Source: Owenia fusiformis
Taxonomy: Eukaryota; Annelida; Polychaeta; Sabellida; Oweniidae
DNA length: 64,000 nt
Direction of reading: 5' to 3'
Assembly (NCBI GenBank): GCA_903813345.2
Contig: CAIIXF020000009.1
Location: 3,780,001-3,844,000, forward strand
A model generated the notes under the pieces. It saw nothing but the letters and a program-made list of their open reading frames with translations. It was not told the DNA's origin and made no database searches. The position numbers and the translations under genes were made by a program. Positions 1 to 11,982 of the stretch are shown here, piece after piece (positions within the stretch are counted from its first letter, which is position 1; every line of letters begins with the position of its first letter).

Positions 1-1315
1 CAAATGTTCCATAACAATTCCCGGGACCTCTCGAATTTACAATTGTTCAAAACGTTCTCTCTAAATTCAGGTTTATAAATCAAAACAGATATATAATATG
101 AGAAATCATTCCAAGTTAAAGGATCTAGAATGGCGAATAATGTATCTATTATAAGCAACAATATATAGTAAGGCCAGACGTGTAAAACTGACTAGAAATA
201 AATACAATCAGTGCTTTTGGTATAACATGTATAAGGGAGGGGTTGCAGTAAATAGTCTAAATAGTAATGGGAAGCCCAAAGAAGCCAAATGGGCTTGAAA
301 TGGCTTGCCGTGACCTTTGAGGCTTGTCGGCACACAGTGACCCCTGTTCTTATTGAAGTTTCTCCAACCAAACTGGCGGTGAAAAATCACAGAAACAGGT
401 CCTGGGATTTAAATTAGGGAGTGGGTGATAAAGCCCAATTACAGACAATTATCTGAGAAGGAGCTTTACTGTGTAAGCGGGGGTTATTGCCAGTATGGAA
501 TAAGACTGAATCAGTTCAAAGCTCAAGCTGATCCAAAAGACGCTAGAAACTTTATATAATCCAAATCAACAGTAGTCCTTTAGCAATAAATCCCCTAAAC
601 AGTTTTAAATGAGTGTTTATACATGTTATACACGCTAACTCAGATAAAAAAATAAAAGATACTACAGTGGTCAAAAACCTGTCAAAATTACAATAAAATC
701 AATTCAATTACCTTCCCCAACTTGTTCACCTAAGTTGGTATATCTGTGTTTATATAAATATCCAGTTTTGAGTTGCGTTTTTGAATGTTATAATTCTAAA
801 AAGTTATACACGTCCGGCCCGTTTCAATGCAATGGAGAGAGTCCCCAGACAAGACAGAATCACTGAGCTAAAACAGCTGATTTCCAGCCTAGCCTCGTTT
901 TGGATGAAAGTAAACAAACCCAAAGTTTGGCTATCCCTTGAATGAAAGTTTACAGCACAGTTGCTAACATGAAATTGACCAGTTTTATAACAAAAATTAT
1001 ACGCTGTCATTACTCTACACAATTATGGCATAATATATACAAATATAAAGTTTATGGTTACATGATAAAAACAAGTGAGGACCCGAATTCAATGGATCTT
1101 GAATAAATGAAATTGACACTCTCAATTTTAGTCCAGGGCAACTGCCTGTCTATATCAACAACCCTTTTGCAAAATCTTAAAGAGTTCTACATATATTAAA
1201 TACAACACAAATTAGAGTAACTACAAAAAGTATGTAAGTGCAAAAGTGAAACAAAGTGACAATCCTTCAAGGCAATCCCATTACCATGCTCAAAGTAATC
1301 TGAAGGATCGTCACA
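1..1315 (-). repeat. 3' LTR of minus-strand LTR element 1 (window-truncated)
   Basis: This is the first copy of a direct repeat whose second copy lies at 7146-8463, at a constant offset of 7148 with no indel visible. On the minus strand the LTR begins TGTGACGATCC at 1315. It would end GGAACATTTGACA, but the last three bases fall outside the window. A purine-rich tract lies directly next to it inside the element (minus strand, about 1330-1316), as expected before a 3' LTR. The identity of the two copies implies recent insertion. Confidence 0.9.
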
Positions 1316-3114
1316 CTGCTCCCCCTTTTAAAAACAGTTCGTCCTCGAACTCTGAAAATACAAATTCATTTATCAACACATCACCTAAAGTAATTTACTA
1401 GCAACATTGTTCTGACTTAAGTAGTTGATAGACATATGTACACAATAATATATAATCAGTTTACTACTTACATAAAAACCATAAGTCTAAATCAAACAAA
1501 TGTTAGTTTACACCTTTTTAATTTCACACCTATAATACACAACATAGAAAGGTTATCATATAACAGTATTATACAAAATGACGTTAAATGATAAATGTCA
1601 TTTGCAGCATCAGTTGTCTTCTTTGTCCTCTTCTTGCAGATCGTGGTTCTGGGAAGGGGTTGGAGTATTATCCATATTGTTTGCACTAAGTTTATCACGA
1701 GTTCATATCATCACATATATGGATGATGCAGGCATTGTTACTGGTTCCCAATCATAGAATGGGAATATGAATATGTTCAATCAGCATTTGGCAGTGCATA
1801 GTCTCTAGAACAATATAAAGTTGAGATTGTCAGTCATTCTTCATGGCCTTTCTCAATGTGCAGAGGCTTCACAAAACTGCACAGTAATATAAGTATAGAG
1901 TACTTGTCTCTGTTTATAAGCCTTAATTTGCATTGTCAATATTTTAAGTGGCTTCCAATGCCAGTTCATGGGATTCTCCAAATAGTTGGACACACTTTAA
2001 TCAAAAGTCAATCATGATAGTGTTCAACTGTTCACATTACTCTCAGTCAGCAGAGTGTCAATGTTCATTTTGTTGAAGGTCATCATATGGTTCAGGCTGG
2101 ACTGGAATAAGAAGTGTTACAGTCCTGCAAATAAGACTGGTTAATTACAGGTAAATTTTGAATATCACATGATATGATGTGAATTGGCCAAAAATAAAGG
2201 GTTGTCAAATGAGATTGAATCAATCAAACGTATCCTCAAGATATATCCTTTCACAAACAGTTTCCAATTGGAAGGATTCAGATAATATCTCATAACATTT
2301 GTACAGGGAATGATTCAAATTCAGTCACCATTGCCCTTTTTGGTACAAAGGCAGTAGGGAGGGAGGCGAGGTAGGATTCAAACTTGATTGGAACATCCAT
2401 TGCAGAGGATGGGGTCACAAGCTGGGACAGTTGCTTGAAAGTGGAACTGGGGGTATGAGAGGAACCTACAAAGTCAGTAGTAGGGAAACACTTCAATGAA
2501 GCAAATGGACAGAGCTCTTGTCCATCGTGGCACTCACCCCCAGGGGGTCACAAGTTGATCCACCTCATTTAAACAGAAGCAGGGACAAAACTATAATATT
2601 GCAATGTCCTTTGGATTCCAATATACCTGTTACCCCAAGCGTAAACAGGCTTCATGTTTGTAAACATTGGTTGATCAGGCCAATGTTCACAATGAACCCC
2701 ATTGCTTGAGTAAAGCAGGTCACTGGTGATCCATAACATATCAAATAAATAGTTCCCTCTTTGAGGTCATGTCATCACTACCACTGAGCAAAGTGTTTAA
2801 AGCTTTACAAGAATCAAAGCCCCAACAGCTCATGTGGTAGACAGAAGTTGGGAAGCATCAGGAATGGAAACGAAATACTTCAGGAAAGAAAAATTAGTTT
2901 TCTTTCTTACATTCACATAAGTAAGCATACATTTTCTCACTGAGAAAACTGGCTTACATAAACATTAAAGTAGATCATGGGAAATAAGTATAAAGATAAA
3001 GTCATCCGGTTATAAACACAAGTGGCTTCACCAGCCACTCTTTGGAGTGATATAATGTATCTATGGTGGCTTGGACTTACAATACAGATACATTCACATA
3101 AGTTAGCTTGAAAG

Positions 3115-5460
3115 CTAACTCAACCTACCCTTAAGAGAGGGGCAGGCATTTACACAGTGAGTGCCCTGGCCACATTTGAAGCATACTGTGGCACCAGGAA
3201 CTTTTGAGTTGGGATGTCTTTGGCTACAATCAAATACTGAATGACTTCCCGAGTCACATATTTTACAGTATTTTCTTTTCAGTTTGGAAACAGGTTTCTC
3301 CTCTGTAATAGTTTCAGTCAGATTTCTGGTTAAAGCCTTCATCTTTTGCTCAACTATTTCCATAATATCACTCTCAGAGAGAGATAATGAGGTAGATGAG
3401 TTAACCTGAACAGGAGTTGGAGTAGCACATAAAACAGGGTCTGGAAAACTTTCAAGTCTCTTCTTTCTTCCCTTGAAGAAAGCCTCATATTGCAAAGCCA
3501 TGGTAAGAGCTTCATTGAGACTTTTGGGGTTAGAAAAAGAAAGCTTGGATTCCAGTTCTTCATTATTCAAAGCATCAATGAAGGCCTGTTTAGCTAGGTC
3601 GTCAATTGTCTTCCTTGACATGCCTGACTTCCCAAAGGCTTGTCTTGACAATTTTCTGATATCATGAGCCAACTTTTCAAGAGTCTCATCATTGCCTCTG
3701 AACTTATGTTTAAGCTCGGCACGGGCATGGTTACTTTGTTCAGGAGGTTCATAGTTAATTTTCAGGACATTAATAATACTAGCCAAGGTTGGCAGGTCTT
3801 CATCATCCAAATCATCTAAAACATTGACAGCCTCTCCCTCAAGACTTCTCACCATATAGATGGCAGATTCCTCATCTGTCCAACCATTTATGTTAGAGAC
3901 AAGTCTAAATTGGATAAGAAAAGCCGAGAGACTACACTTTCCATTGAAAAGTGGTGCTTTCATTTCCCTTCTAGAAAACGAATTGCCTCTTCTTTGGTTT
4001 TCAACTCCAGTACAGGATTCCTGATCGGATGTATTAGGACTGGGTATAAAAAGATCATTGGGTTCATCAATCTGTCTGTAGAGACCAAAGGAACATGGAT
4101 TCACTTTTGATCTACTCATATCTCTAGATCTGAGGGGAGGAAAACAATTTTCCATAGCAGATTCATATTCATCAGAATTGTTCATGTAGTAAGCTGGTCT
4201 TTGTCTAGATTTTGCATAGTAAGATGGGCATTTCATACTATTTTCTACATAATCTGGGTCAGAAAAGTCAACAGTTGTTTCATATTCTGGAGAGGGAAAT
4301 AGTGATTCTGCTTGAGAGGATCGAGCATAATCTTCATTTACCCTCTGTTTGAAGGAGAATTGTTGACAAGGTATGTAACCATTACTTTCAATCTGGGCTG
4401 AAATATCATGGGAGGGCAAAGCACTTCTGTTATAGCCAGGTATTTGAGCATCAAGCCATGAAAGTGTCTCCAAATGTGAGTCATAGGTCTGATCCACACT
4501 TTTGGGTAGACAATATGGCTGTCTGCAATTGGCAGAAAACTCAGTGCTTTGAGATGATTTGTCTGATAAACTGAACATATCAGATTTATCAACAACTGGG
4601 ATTTTGCAAGGAGGGGATTCACTAGATTCACATAAGACTCTAGCATTAGGCCTCTTTAAAGCTTGTCTACAAAGACTACTTTCGAATTGGTGCATACATT
4701 CATAACTTTTAGACTTAATACCCGAGTTTGGAACAGTCTGGTCAGTTAGAAATTCAGCATGTTTCAACTTGTCAGGCTCACTTAATTGAGTAATCTCTTT
4801 TGCAACTAAAGGGGCATTTGAAGCCTGGAAAGCCATCTTAAGATCATATGACTGATCAGTTGATGGAGTCTCTTTAGGCAAACATTTCATGAAGTTAGGG
4901 TCATAATACATTGAGGGTGGTATTATATCAGATGGGATCAGTAAAGGGCTTTGCAAAGGCTGTACTGACAGTTCACCCCCATATGCTCCCTGAAGCATGT
5001 CACCTTCATGAGGTGTCAGTGGCATCGGAGCAAGGGGTGGAACCTGGTAGTTGACTTGCACATCCTTTACTACTCCCACTTTGCTAGAATCACCCAACAA
5101 ATCATAGTTTGGCTTTGTATAGTCATATTTTCTCTCTTGTTTGACATTTATTGGGGACTTCAGTGTCAAATTACGGGAATGAGAGAATTCTTGGGTCTTT
5201 GGTCTAAATCTGGGAATGTCAGTTATTTTAATTGGGGGGAGTAAGGGTCTAAATGGAGATTTTCTTTTTACCAGGATCTTGCTTGCTGCAGGAGATCCTA
5301 TTGGCAAAGTATCATCTTGTGCCAGTTTCAAATCTTTATTAAGATGTTGATGGCCCAAAACCACTTCTAAATCATCCAAATACCCTGGTGTTATAGACCC
5401 AAAAGCTCCTGATAGGGACTTTTGACATGGCAAAGCTTTCATTTTGGATTTTTCTGACAT
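3115..5460 (-). CDS. Gag-like protein with two CCHC zinc knuckles (781 aa)
   Basis: The product is probably the structural nucleocapsid/capsid protein of LTR element 1. Residues 1-500 or so are long, polar and Pro/Ser-rich, with no domain I recognise. Roughly residues 510-690 resemble a retrotransposon Gag capsid segment: an amphipathic helical stretch that starts near the motif APLFNGK and includes NVLDDLDDED and LAHDIRKLSRQAFG. The C-terminus has two CX2CX4HX4C zinc knuckles, at C732-C745 and C760-C773, which normally bind RNA. The ORF stops eight residues after the second knuckle, with no protease or RT in the same frame or shortly after. At 781 aa it is larger than most Ty3/Gypsy Gags, and the long N-terminal extension is unusual. 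The open frame and identical LTRs suggest it is functional or was until recently. Confidence 0.8.
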   Translation of the reverse strand: MSEKSKMKALPCQKSLSGAFGSITPGYLDDLEVVLGHQHLNKDLKLAQDDTLPIGSPAASKILVKRKSPFRPLLPPIKITDIPRFRPKTQEFSHSRNLTLKSPINVKQERKYDYTKPNYDLLGDSSKVGVVKDVQVNYQVPPLAPMPLTPHEGDMLQGAYGGELSVQPLQSPLLIPSDIIPPSMYYDPNFMKCLPKETPSTDQSYDLKMAFQASNAPLVAKEITQLSEPDKLKHAEFLTDQTVPNSGIKSKSYECMHQFESSLCRQALKRPNARVLCESSESPPCKIPVVDKSDMFSLSDKSSQSTEFSANCRQPYCLPKSVDQTYDSHLETLSWLDAQIPGYNRSALPSHDISAQIESNGYIPCQQFSFKQRVNEDYARSSQAESLFPSPEYETTVDFSDPDYVENSMKCPSYYAKSRQRPAYYMNNSDEYESAMENCFPPLRSRDMSRSKVNPCSFGLYRQIDEPNDLFIPSPNTSDQESCTGVENQRRGNSFSRREMKAPLFNGKCSLSAFLIQFRLVSNINGWTDEESAIYMVRSLEGEAVNVLDDLDDEDLPTLASIINVLKINYEPPEQSNHARAELKHKFRGNDETLEKLAHDIRKLSRQAFGKSGMSRKTIDDLAKQAFIDALNNEELESKLSFSNPKSLNEALTMALQYEAFFKGRKKRLESFPDPVLCATPTPVQVNSSTSLSLSESDIMEIVEQKMKALTRNLTETITEEKPVSKLKRKYCKICDSGSHSVFDCSQRHPNSKVPGATVCFKCGQGTHCVNACPSLKGRLS

Positions 5461-5764
5461 TCCGGAATATTTTGATCACTTCAATTGGAATATATATTGC
5501 TAGATTGCAATGTATGCAAAATAACAAATAATAAGCAATGGCATAGGACTTGGCTTGGGTCAATACGTAAAGTACTATATCACACCGCTAGGCCAACATT
5601 TCTGTCGCGACCCTCGTGTGGTAGCGTGGTTTGAGGGTCGTAAACAGAATACAGTCTAAAAGTCAATCGTTTGATTTTGTGTTTCAATTGACTTAGTTTC
5701 GGAACAAGTTCAAGTAAAAGTTGAAAAGTGTATCCCCTATTTAATTGAACAACATCTGTGTTCA

Positions 5765-5930
5765 CAGTACCTAACAAAATGGGATAAAGTGGGGATAAAT
5801 ATATAGGGGATAAAATTGTGATAAATTTTGCGATGAAAATTTACGGGATAATTTAGGGATAAATTCTGGGATAAAAAATAATTGGGATGAAGTGGGACAA
5901 TTTCGGGATAACAGTTACGGGATAACAATA
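5765..5930. repeat. Cluster of GGGATAA repeats in leader of LTR element 1
   Basis: About eight irregularly spaced copies of GGGATAA or a one-base variant lie within 166 bp. On the coding (minus) strand of the element this reads TTATCCC. The location, between the 5' LTR and the Gag start, could suit a packaging or regulatory role, but that is inference. Confidence 0.55.
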
Positions 5931-7145
5931 TCTAGGTATAGGCTTAGTTAGATATCTCAGTGTTCAATGTAAATTTTATATTTCTTAAAAGCAAATGGCA
6001 ACAAACTCAAGATTCTTAATATGCCCAGTGATAAGTTGCATCAAATAAGTATGAAATTAGGGCGTGAGTATGACCAGGTGGAAGTCAAGTTGCAGCCACT
6101 TGAGGGCTACAATGGGCTTCAAGTTGTCACTTTTCACAATTAAAGTGGGAAACTTTGTAATGCTTAAAGTAGGGCTTTTTCAAATCAGGAGTCTGTCAAA
6201 CTCATCAGGGGATAATATTACTAATTCACCATTTAAACACACAAATAACAAAACAGTGGAAGTAAATGGATTTTTATATAATGTTTAAAAACGACTCTAT
6301 TTCTATTACTATTCTACACAAAAGTTACAAAATCAGTATAGTCAAATGATATATCAAGTACTCAAATGATCTCTCATACACAATGCACAAAACAGCAAAG
6401 TCAGTGGAAGTTCAGTAAATCAATTTGCAATAAAGCCCAAAATGTGTTTCTTTCCAAAAATGTAATTCAATTCAGTTCAGCAGTTCAGTTATGTATGATC
6501 TCTAGTTGGGTTGAAATCACCTTCCTATACTACTCACATGAAAAGTGGAATGTAGTTTTCCCCTCAATGAGCAAACAAAAGGGTAAGGTATTAAGTATTC
6601 TTGCATAAAATCTGTCTATAATCGAAGAACTATATGGAATATAGTTAACATAGATATTGACCAGATATGGAAACTAAATGGGGAGGGGTAGATGGTAAAC
6701 ACTGACCAGAACCCCATACAAGCAAGTGTCAGGTTAAAAGACCCTAAATGGAATCTATACCAACTCAAGCTATGTAGTCAGGGGGTGGTCATAGTGTCTA
6801 GACAGCATCTCAAATAGGATTAAAGCCTTATGAGCTGGCTTCAATACTGACTTTGACTCTGCAAGTACTGGGTGCAGAATCAGTGATCAGCTGTTTGATT
6901 ATGATCAGAAAGAACGCTCGGGATCCCTTTTAAAATACCCAGGCATGAACATACACATATAAAGATACAAAAGTGTGTTTTCTAATGGGTCAATAAAAGT
7001 TACTTTGGCAAATAAAATTAATACAGTTTCAAGTTGAATTTAGGGGGGGGGGTCATAAAGATTATTCAATGGAACCCCAGGAACATTGACTCTGGTTTAG
7101 AATAAGTTACATCGGTTCCTAAAGACCATAACTTTACGTACACCT

Positions 7146-8463
7146 TGTCAAATGTTCCATAACAATTCCCGGGACCTCTCGAATTTACAATTGTTCAAAA
7201 CGTTCTCTCTAAATTCAGGTTTATAAATCAAAACAGATATATAATATGAGAAATCATTCCAAGTTAAAGGATCTAGAATGGCGAATAATGTATCTATTAT
7301 AAGCAACAATATATAGTAAGGCCAGACGTGTAAAACTGACTAGAAATAAATACAATCAGTGCTTTTGGTATAACATGTATAAGGGAGGGGTTGCAGTAAA
7401 TAGTCTAAATAGTAATGGGAAGCCCAAAGAAGCCAAATGGGCTTGAAATGGCTTGCCGTGACCTTTGAGGCTTGTCGGCACACAGTGACCCCTGTTCTTA
7501 TTGAAGTTTCTCCAACCAAACTGGCGGTGAAAAATCACAGAAACAGGTCCTGGGATTTAAATTAGGGAGTGGGTGATAAAGCCCAATTACAGACAATTAT
7601 CTGAGAAGGAGCTTTACTGTGTAAGCGGGGGTTATTGCCAGTATGGAATAAGACTGAATCAGTTCAAAGCTCAAGCTGATCCAAAAGACGCTAGAAACTT
7701 TATATAATCCAAATCAACAGTAGTCCTTTAGCAATAAATCCCCTAAACAGTTTTAAATGAGTGTTTATACATGTTATACACGCTAACTCAGATAAAAAAA
7801 TAAAAGATACTACAGTGGTCAAAAACCTGTCAAAATTACAATAAAATCAATTCAATTACCTTCCCCAACTTGTTCACCTAAGTTGGTATATCTGTGTTTA
7901 TATAAATATCCAGTTTTGAGTTGCGTTTTTGAATGTTATAATTCTAAAAAGTTATACACGTCCGGCCCGTTTCAATGCAATGGAGAGAGTCCCCAGACAA
8001 GACAGAATCACTGAGCTAAAACAGCTGATTTCCAGCCTAGCCTCGTTTTGGATGAAAGTAAACAAACCCAAAGTTTGGCTATCCCTTGAATGAAAGTTTA
8101 CAGCACAGTTGCTAACATGAAATTGACCAGTTTTATAACAAAAATTATACGCTGTCATTACTCTACACAATTATGGCATAATATATACAAATATAAAGTT
8201 TATGGTTACATGATAAAAACAAGTGAGGACCCGAATTCAATGGATCTTGAATAAATGAAATTGACACTCTCAATTTTAGTCCAGGGCAACTGCCTGTCTA
8301 TATCAACAACCCTTTTGCAAAATCTTAAAGAGTTCTACATATATTAAATACAACACAAATTAGAGTAACTACAAAAAGTATGTAAGTGCAAAAGTGAAAC
8401 AAAGTGACAATCCTTCAAGGCAATCCCATTACCATGCTCAAAGTAATCTGAAGGATCGTCACA
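7146..8463 (-). repeat. 5' LTR of minus-strand LTR element 1
   Basis: This 1318 bp LTR is bounded on the minus strand by TGTGACG and TTTGACA, giving the standard TG...CA ends. It reads as the same sequence as the copy at 1-1315. The bases just outside (8464-8468, CTAGG) should be one copy of the target duplication; the other copy lies before the window start. Short ORFs inside it (for example 7952-8170) occur in both LTRs and do not look like genes. Confidence 0.9.
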
Positions 8464-8634
8464 CTAGGACCTACGTCAAATTTTGAATACAGTGAACCCC
8501 CCGGGGTCTGACCTCTTGTTCGGTAAGACACAACTCCCTCATTATCGCATGCGTACGACCCCTTTAGATTGTCTAAAGTGGTCGGTAGGATACAATAACT
8601 CCCTCATACACTGACAGAACCATACCAAAATCAT

Positions 8635-9120
8635 ATGCTGCATGGACCGAAATGCAGCCATGGAATTTATTTTGTGTCTTTCTTATTTTTCAATGTCAAA
8701 AATAAGAAAACACACAAATCAACCCCAAGGCCTTCTAAAACCAAATTTGTCTGGCCCAGTTCTCTACTCCCTGTAGTTCAACAAGTTAAACCCAATACCA
8801 CGGCTTTCATTTATTAATCTGAATGTTCTTGTTGCCGTGGTTGGGTTTAACTTCCGTGCTATGCTTTCATTTGTTGCAAATTCTCACAATCAGTTATGAA
8901 TTAAACGCGCATGGAATTCCATGCGCTACCATAGGCCACTATTAAATTTTTTGCATCAAGGGCCGAATAGGCACGGACGTTAAACCTAGGGCGGGCCACA
9001 AGATATGTCAGATAAGAAATAAGGCCCAGACTAGGTTTAACTTGTTGAACTATACTCCCTGATGCCGTAGATCTACGATATTTCAGAAATAAGAAATAGA
9101 TATCTGGTCCAGACTGGTTT
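8635..9120. repeat. Foldback-rich unclassified repeat
   Basis: An 18-base segment AGTTCAACAAGTTAAACC at 8775-8792 recurs inverted near 9034-9051. A second pair, AAGTTAAACCCAATACCACG and its complement, surrounds a short loop at 8786-8853. These nested inverted repeats suggest a miniature foldback element, but I cannot define termini or a target duplication. Confidence 0.4.
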
Positions 9121-9159
9121 GGCTAGGCCTTCAACTGTCCATTGTTACAATCAATGGCA

Positions 9160-9400
9160 TGTTTCAATTTCAATTCAATTCAATTTCAAAATAATTTATT
9201 TCAGTTTTCATTACAAAAATTACAACATTATACAGGCTATGACACCCCAGGGGGTGTATGACTGCCCATAATTAAATTTACAATAAACATGATAAACTGT
9301 GAACATTTAAAGTGGTACATAGGTCAATACAATAATATAATATAAATACAATATACAAATACAATAATATGAGACAATAAAGAAATGAAATAAATGTTTT
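9160..9400. repeat. AT-rich repeat, possible inverted non-LTR retroposon tail
   Basis: A TTCAAT-type microsatellite is followed by AT-rich sequence (TTTATTTCAGTTTTCATTAC and on). It resembles the 3' tail of a non-LTR retroposon in reverse orientation. There is no coding remnant, so this is a weak call. Confidence 0.3.
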
Positions 9401-9475
9401 GGTTACTCTGTACTCAGGAGGTCAATTTTCAAACGAGATGTTTCATTCACACTTTAACAATTATTGTTTTTTCAG

Positions 9476-10007
9476 CGATTCCAGCTCCAGTTCAAAGGAT
9501 GGAAACAATGGGAATGGCCACATAATTATACGCGAAATTTACGAATCTGATAACGCCCACGAAGAATTTGAAGCAGAGCTAGACAATGCACTTTACCAAG
9601 GAATCAAAACAATCGTGATTGAACCAACAAAATTAGGTGACGAAACTGCGAGATGGATCCAGGTTGGAAATTGTCTGCATAAGACAGCTGTTCTTGCAGG
9701 ATTCGGTAGTCTCCTTTCTGGACTTGTTTGGCCTGATGTAGGCTATGTTACATACCCTTTAGGTTTTTCAAGTGTTGCTTGTGCAGCCGTATATGCAGTT
9801 TCATGGCAATTTGACCCCTGTTGTAAATACCAAGTGGAGTATAACATTAGAAAATTACAGAAACTGCCACTACGTAATCTCGCATCTAGTTCGCCTGTTG
9901 TTTTAGTTCGTAAAGAAGACACACGTCGCAAACTTTTACATAACACTATTGCCTTATCAGCTACAGTGCTTTGCGGGTGGAAACTTTATGAGCTCTTCTT
10001 TAAATAA
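9476..10007 (+). CDS. TMEM11: TMEM11 orthologue, last coding exon (partial gene)
   Basis: TMEM11 is a mitochondrial membrane protein needed for normal cristae and mitochondrial shape, and in animals it is linked to the MICOS complex. The exon follows a good acceptor (pyrimidine tract, TTTTTTCAG ending at 9475) and enters on the last base of a split codon. Family hallmarks are readable: IVIEPTKLGDETARWI, VGNCLHKTAVLAG, SWQFDPCCKYQVEYN, SSPVVLVRKED and LHNTIALSA. Two hydrophobic segments (around LAGFGSLLSGLVWP and GFSSVACAAVYAVSW) match the family's membrane spans. The stop is TAA at 10005-10007. The upstream in-frame ATG at 9399 is intronic and should not be used. The first exon was not found; it may lie between the LTR element and this exon or outside the window. 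The gene is convergent with DHRS7B. Confidence 0.93.
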
Positions 10008-10702
10008 TGACTCAGAATTTAGGAAATTATAGGAATTATTTAAACTGGCAACACATTTTAGCAACATGGGGTACTGTACATTTGTAAGCAATGCAATAAG
10101 ACTATAACAGCTACAACACCTGCATAGAGGTTGGGAGGTTGAGGAGTTCTGTTTGGATTGATTTTTGGTGTAGTACCTAAGTCACCTAGTAAGTGATCAA
10201 AATTATGGACTAAATGAAAAGATGAAAACCAAACTTTGTAGCATGATAGGGTACATTGATTGTAACTAGGCCAGGTGCCAAGATACGAGGTCCCCTAGCC
10301 TCAGCTACAGGATAATGAGAATATCAGTCCGACCAAAGTTATGGACTAAACCAAGCTAAACTTTGTGGCATGTTGGCGCACAATTGTACATCGATTGGGA
10401 CTCTTAGCTCTCTGCTCTAACTCAACAGCAAATCAGTTCTGACAGTCATACCTCTCCTAACTTTATTTATAAAAATTCAACAGCCAAGCTGCCCTGGGCA
10501 GCATAATCACAAGGAAGCAATGCCAATTTGGTGACTTGCCCAATGCCCATTCAAACGAATAGTCTATAGTTGAGCTTTTTTGACGCTGTGAAAAACTGTT
10601 AAACATGAAATTAATAGTGCCTACATGTAGTTATTTGATTGAGTGATCATTCTTGTTGAGCTGGTAATTTAAGTTTAAAGCTTTTAATTTATAGCTCAAG
10701 TA

Positions 10703-10993
10703 CAGTAAAACCAAAGGTTGGACACCTCTGTAAGTGGAACACCTCTGTAAGTGGAACACCTCTGTAAGTGGAACACCTCCAGAAATGGAACCATTTCCAG
10801 AGTGACAGAGTCCCATGACTTTATGATAAATGAACCTCTGTAATAAATATTTAGTTTAACATAAATAATAGATCCATGAGAACAATATTCTTTGTTTTCT
10901 TAAAAATTGATGGGTTTACTGTGAATTCAATAAATTACAATTTGAACACTTTTTCGAGGTACCAAAGGTGTTCCACTCACACAGGTTTTACTG
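10703..10993. mobile_element. TA-flanked MITE, CAGTAAAACC family, copy 1
   Basis: The termini are CAGTAAAACC at 10703 and GGTTTTACTG ending at 10993, with TA on both sides. That fits a Tc1/mariner-type target duplication. Just inside the left end the motif ACACCTCTGTAAGTGGA repeats about three times in tandem. The inner right end holds its complement (GGTGTTCCACT). A second family member lies at 46150-46328. Confidence 0.75.
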
Positions 10994-11580
10994 TACATTG
11001 AAAATTTGAAATAAGGCTTTGAGTTCTCAGGAATTTAAATAGATTTGATGTAATAGCCTGTTATATATATAAATACACCTCTTAACAGTTTTAAATTTAC
11101 ATCTAACAGAAGTGGTTTATGGAGTGCACATCTCTCACCAGCCTTACCTTGTACCTTGTAGAAAATAAACCACAGTTTGCAAAAGTGTGGAACCCTTGTA
11201 TTGAAATAAATGGATTTTACCAACATTTTATACAAATGTCCATGACTAACTGAGATTTGAGAATCTTCTGCAATTTAGCATTGAATAAAATGAATATAAT
11301 ATACACATGTTACAATAGCTTGCTATATTTTTGTTTGCAATAAAGATAATGGTTTGGGGAGGGCTTTCATCAGGGGTCATTTCAAAGTTATTTTTACAAA
11401 CAACAGAATCAATTTTAAAATCTGGTGCAAGTGGGCACTACTCCCATTTAGAATAATCCCACCTGAATATCAGTTTTCAGTTGTTTACCCACTTGAAAAT
11501 GAGAAAATCATGAAAAATATAGAATTTTTTTGAAAATAAAAATGTTATTCTTATCATTGTTAGTACCCTGACTCTGTTAA

Positions 11581-11982
11581 GGTCAGGGTGCATGTTCATA
11601 ATTTTGCTGCAACCCTCTATAGGGTCAAATGTTATTTTTCAAATTTGAATCACTTGTTCCCCACAGTGTCTACTTCTCTCACTTTTGCATAGCATGTACA
11701 CTAATGTACCTTGAAAAGAATGTAGAGAAGAATGTTTTGATAAAATGTATAAAAAACAAGAAAATTTAGTGAAAAAATTCAGAAAATTTTCAGAAATTTT
11801 TTTCACTGAATTTTCTCGCTTTTTATACATTTTACAAAACAAATCTACTCACCAGTCTTTTCTAGCACTCTGTGCAAAACTGGAAGATGTAGACAATGTG
11901 AGGAACTGAGTGATTCCTGTTTGAAAAATAGCATGTGACTCAATTGAGGAATGCAGCAAAATTCCGAACATGCACCCTGGCC
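11581..11982. mobile_element. TTAA-flanked MITE (piggyBac-like target site)
   Basis: The element begins GGTCAGGGTGCATGTTC and ends GAACATGCACCCTGGCC, a near-perfect TIR, with TTAA directly on both sides (11577-11580 and 11983-11986). Inside, 11729-11842 is a second nested hairpin around AAAATTTAGTGAAAAAATTC. No transposase is present. TTAA duplication is typical of piggyBac, and Kolobok also uses it. Confidence 0.75.

Larger units (their letters stand above)
1316..7145 (-). mobile_element. Internal region of LTR element 1, Gag-like ORF but no visible pol
   Basis: This 5.8 kb internal region lies between two LTRs that read as identical. It has one long ORF (5460 down to 3115, minus) coding a Gag-like protein. 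About 1.8 kb downstream and 1.7 kb upstream of it carry no ORF with protease, reverse transcriptase, RNase H or integrase motifs. The identical LTRs argue that the element transposed recently, presumably using enzymes supplied by another element. I could not identify a convincing tRNA primer-binding site next to the 5' LTR. The leader at 5765-5930 holds a cluster of GGGATAA repeats. Confidence 0.8.

Noticed and set aside
3473-3667. Plus-strand frames over the Gag of element 1
   Set aside because: Antisense shadows of the 781-codon minus-strand ORF.
7116-7145. Primer-binding site next to the 5' LTR of element 1
   Set aside because: No sequence beginning TGG lies within a few bases of the LTR end. 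One appears about 18 bases in, but I cannot match it to a tRNA with confidence.
9399-9475. Upstream ATG giving a longer TMEM11
   Set aside because: The stretch is intronic: a clean pyrimidine tract and CAG lie just before the conserved region, and the extra residues are not family-like.
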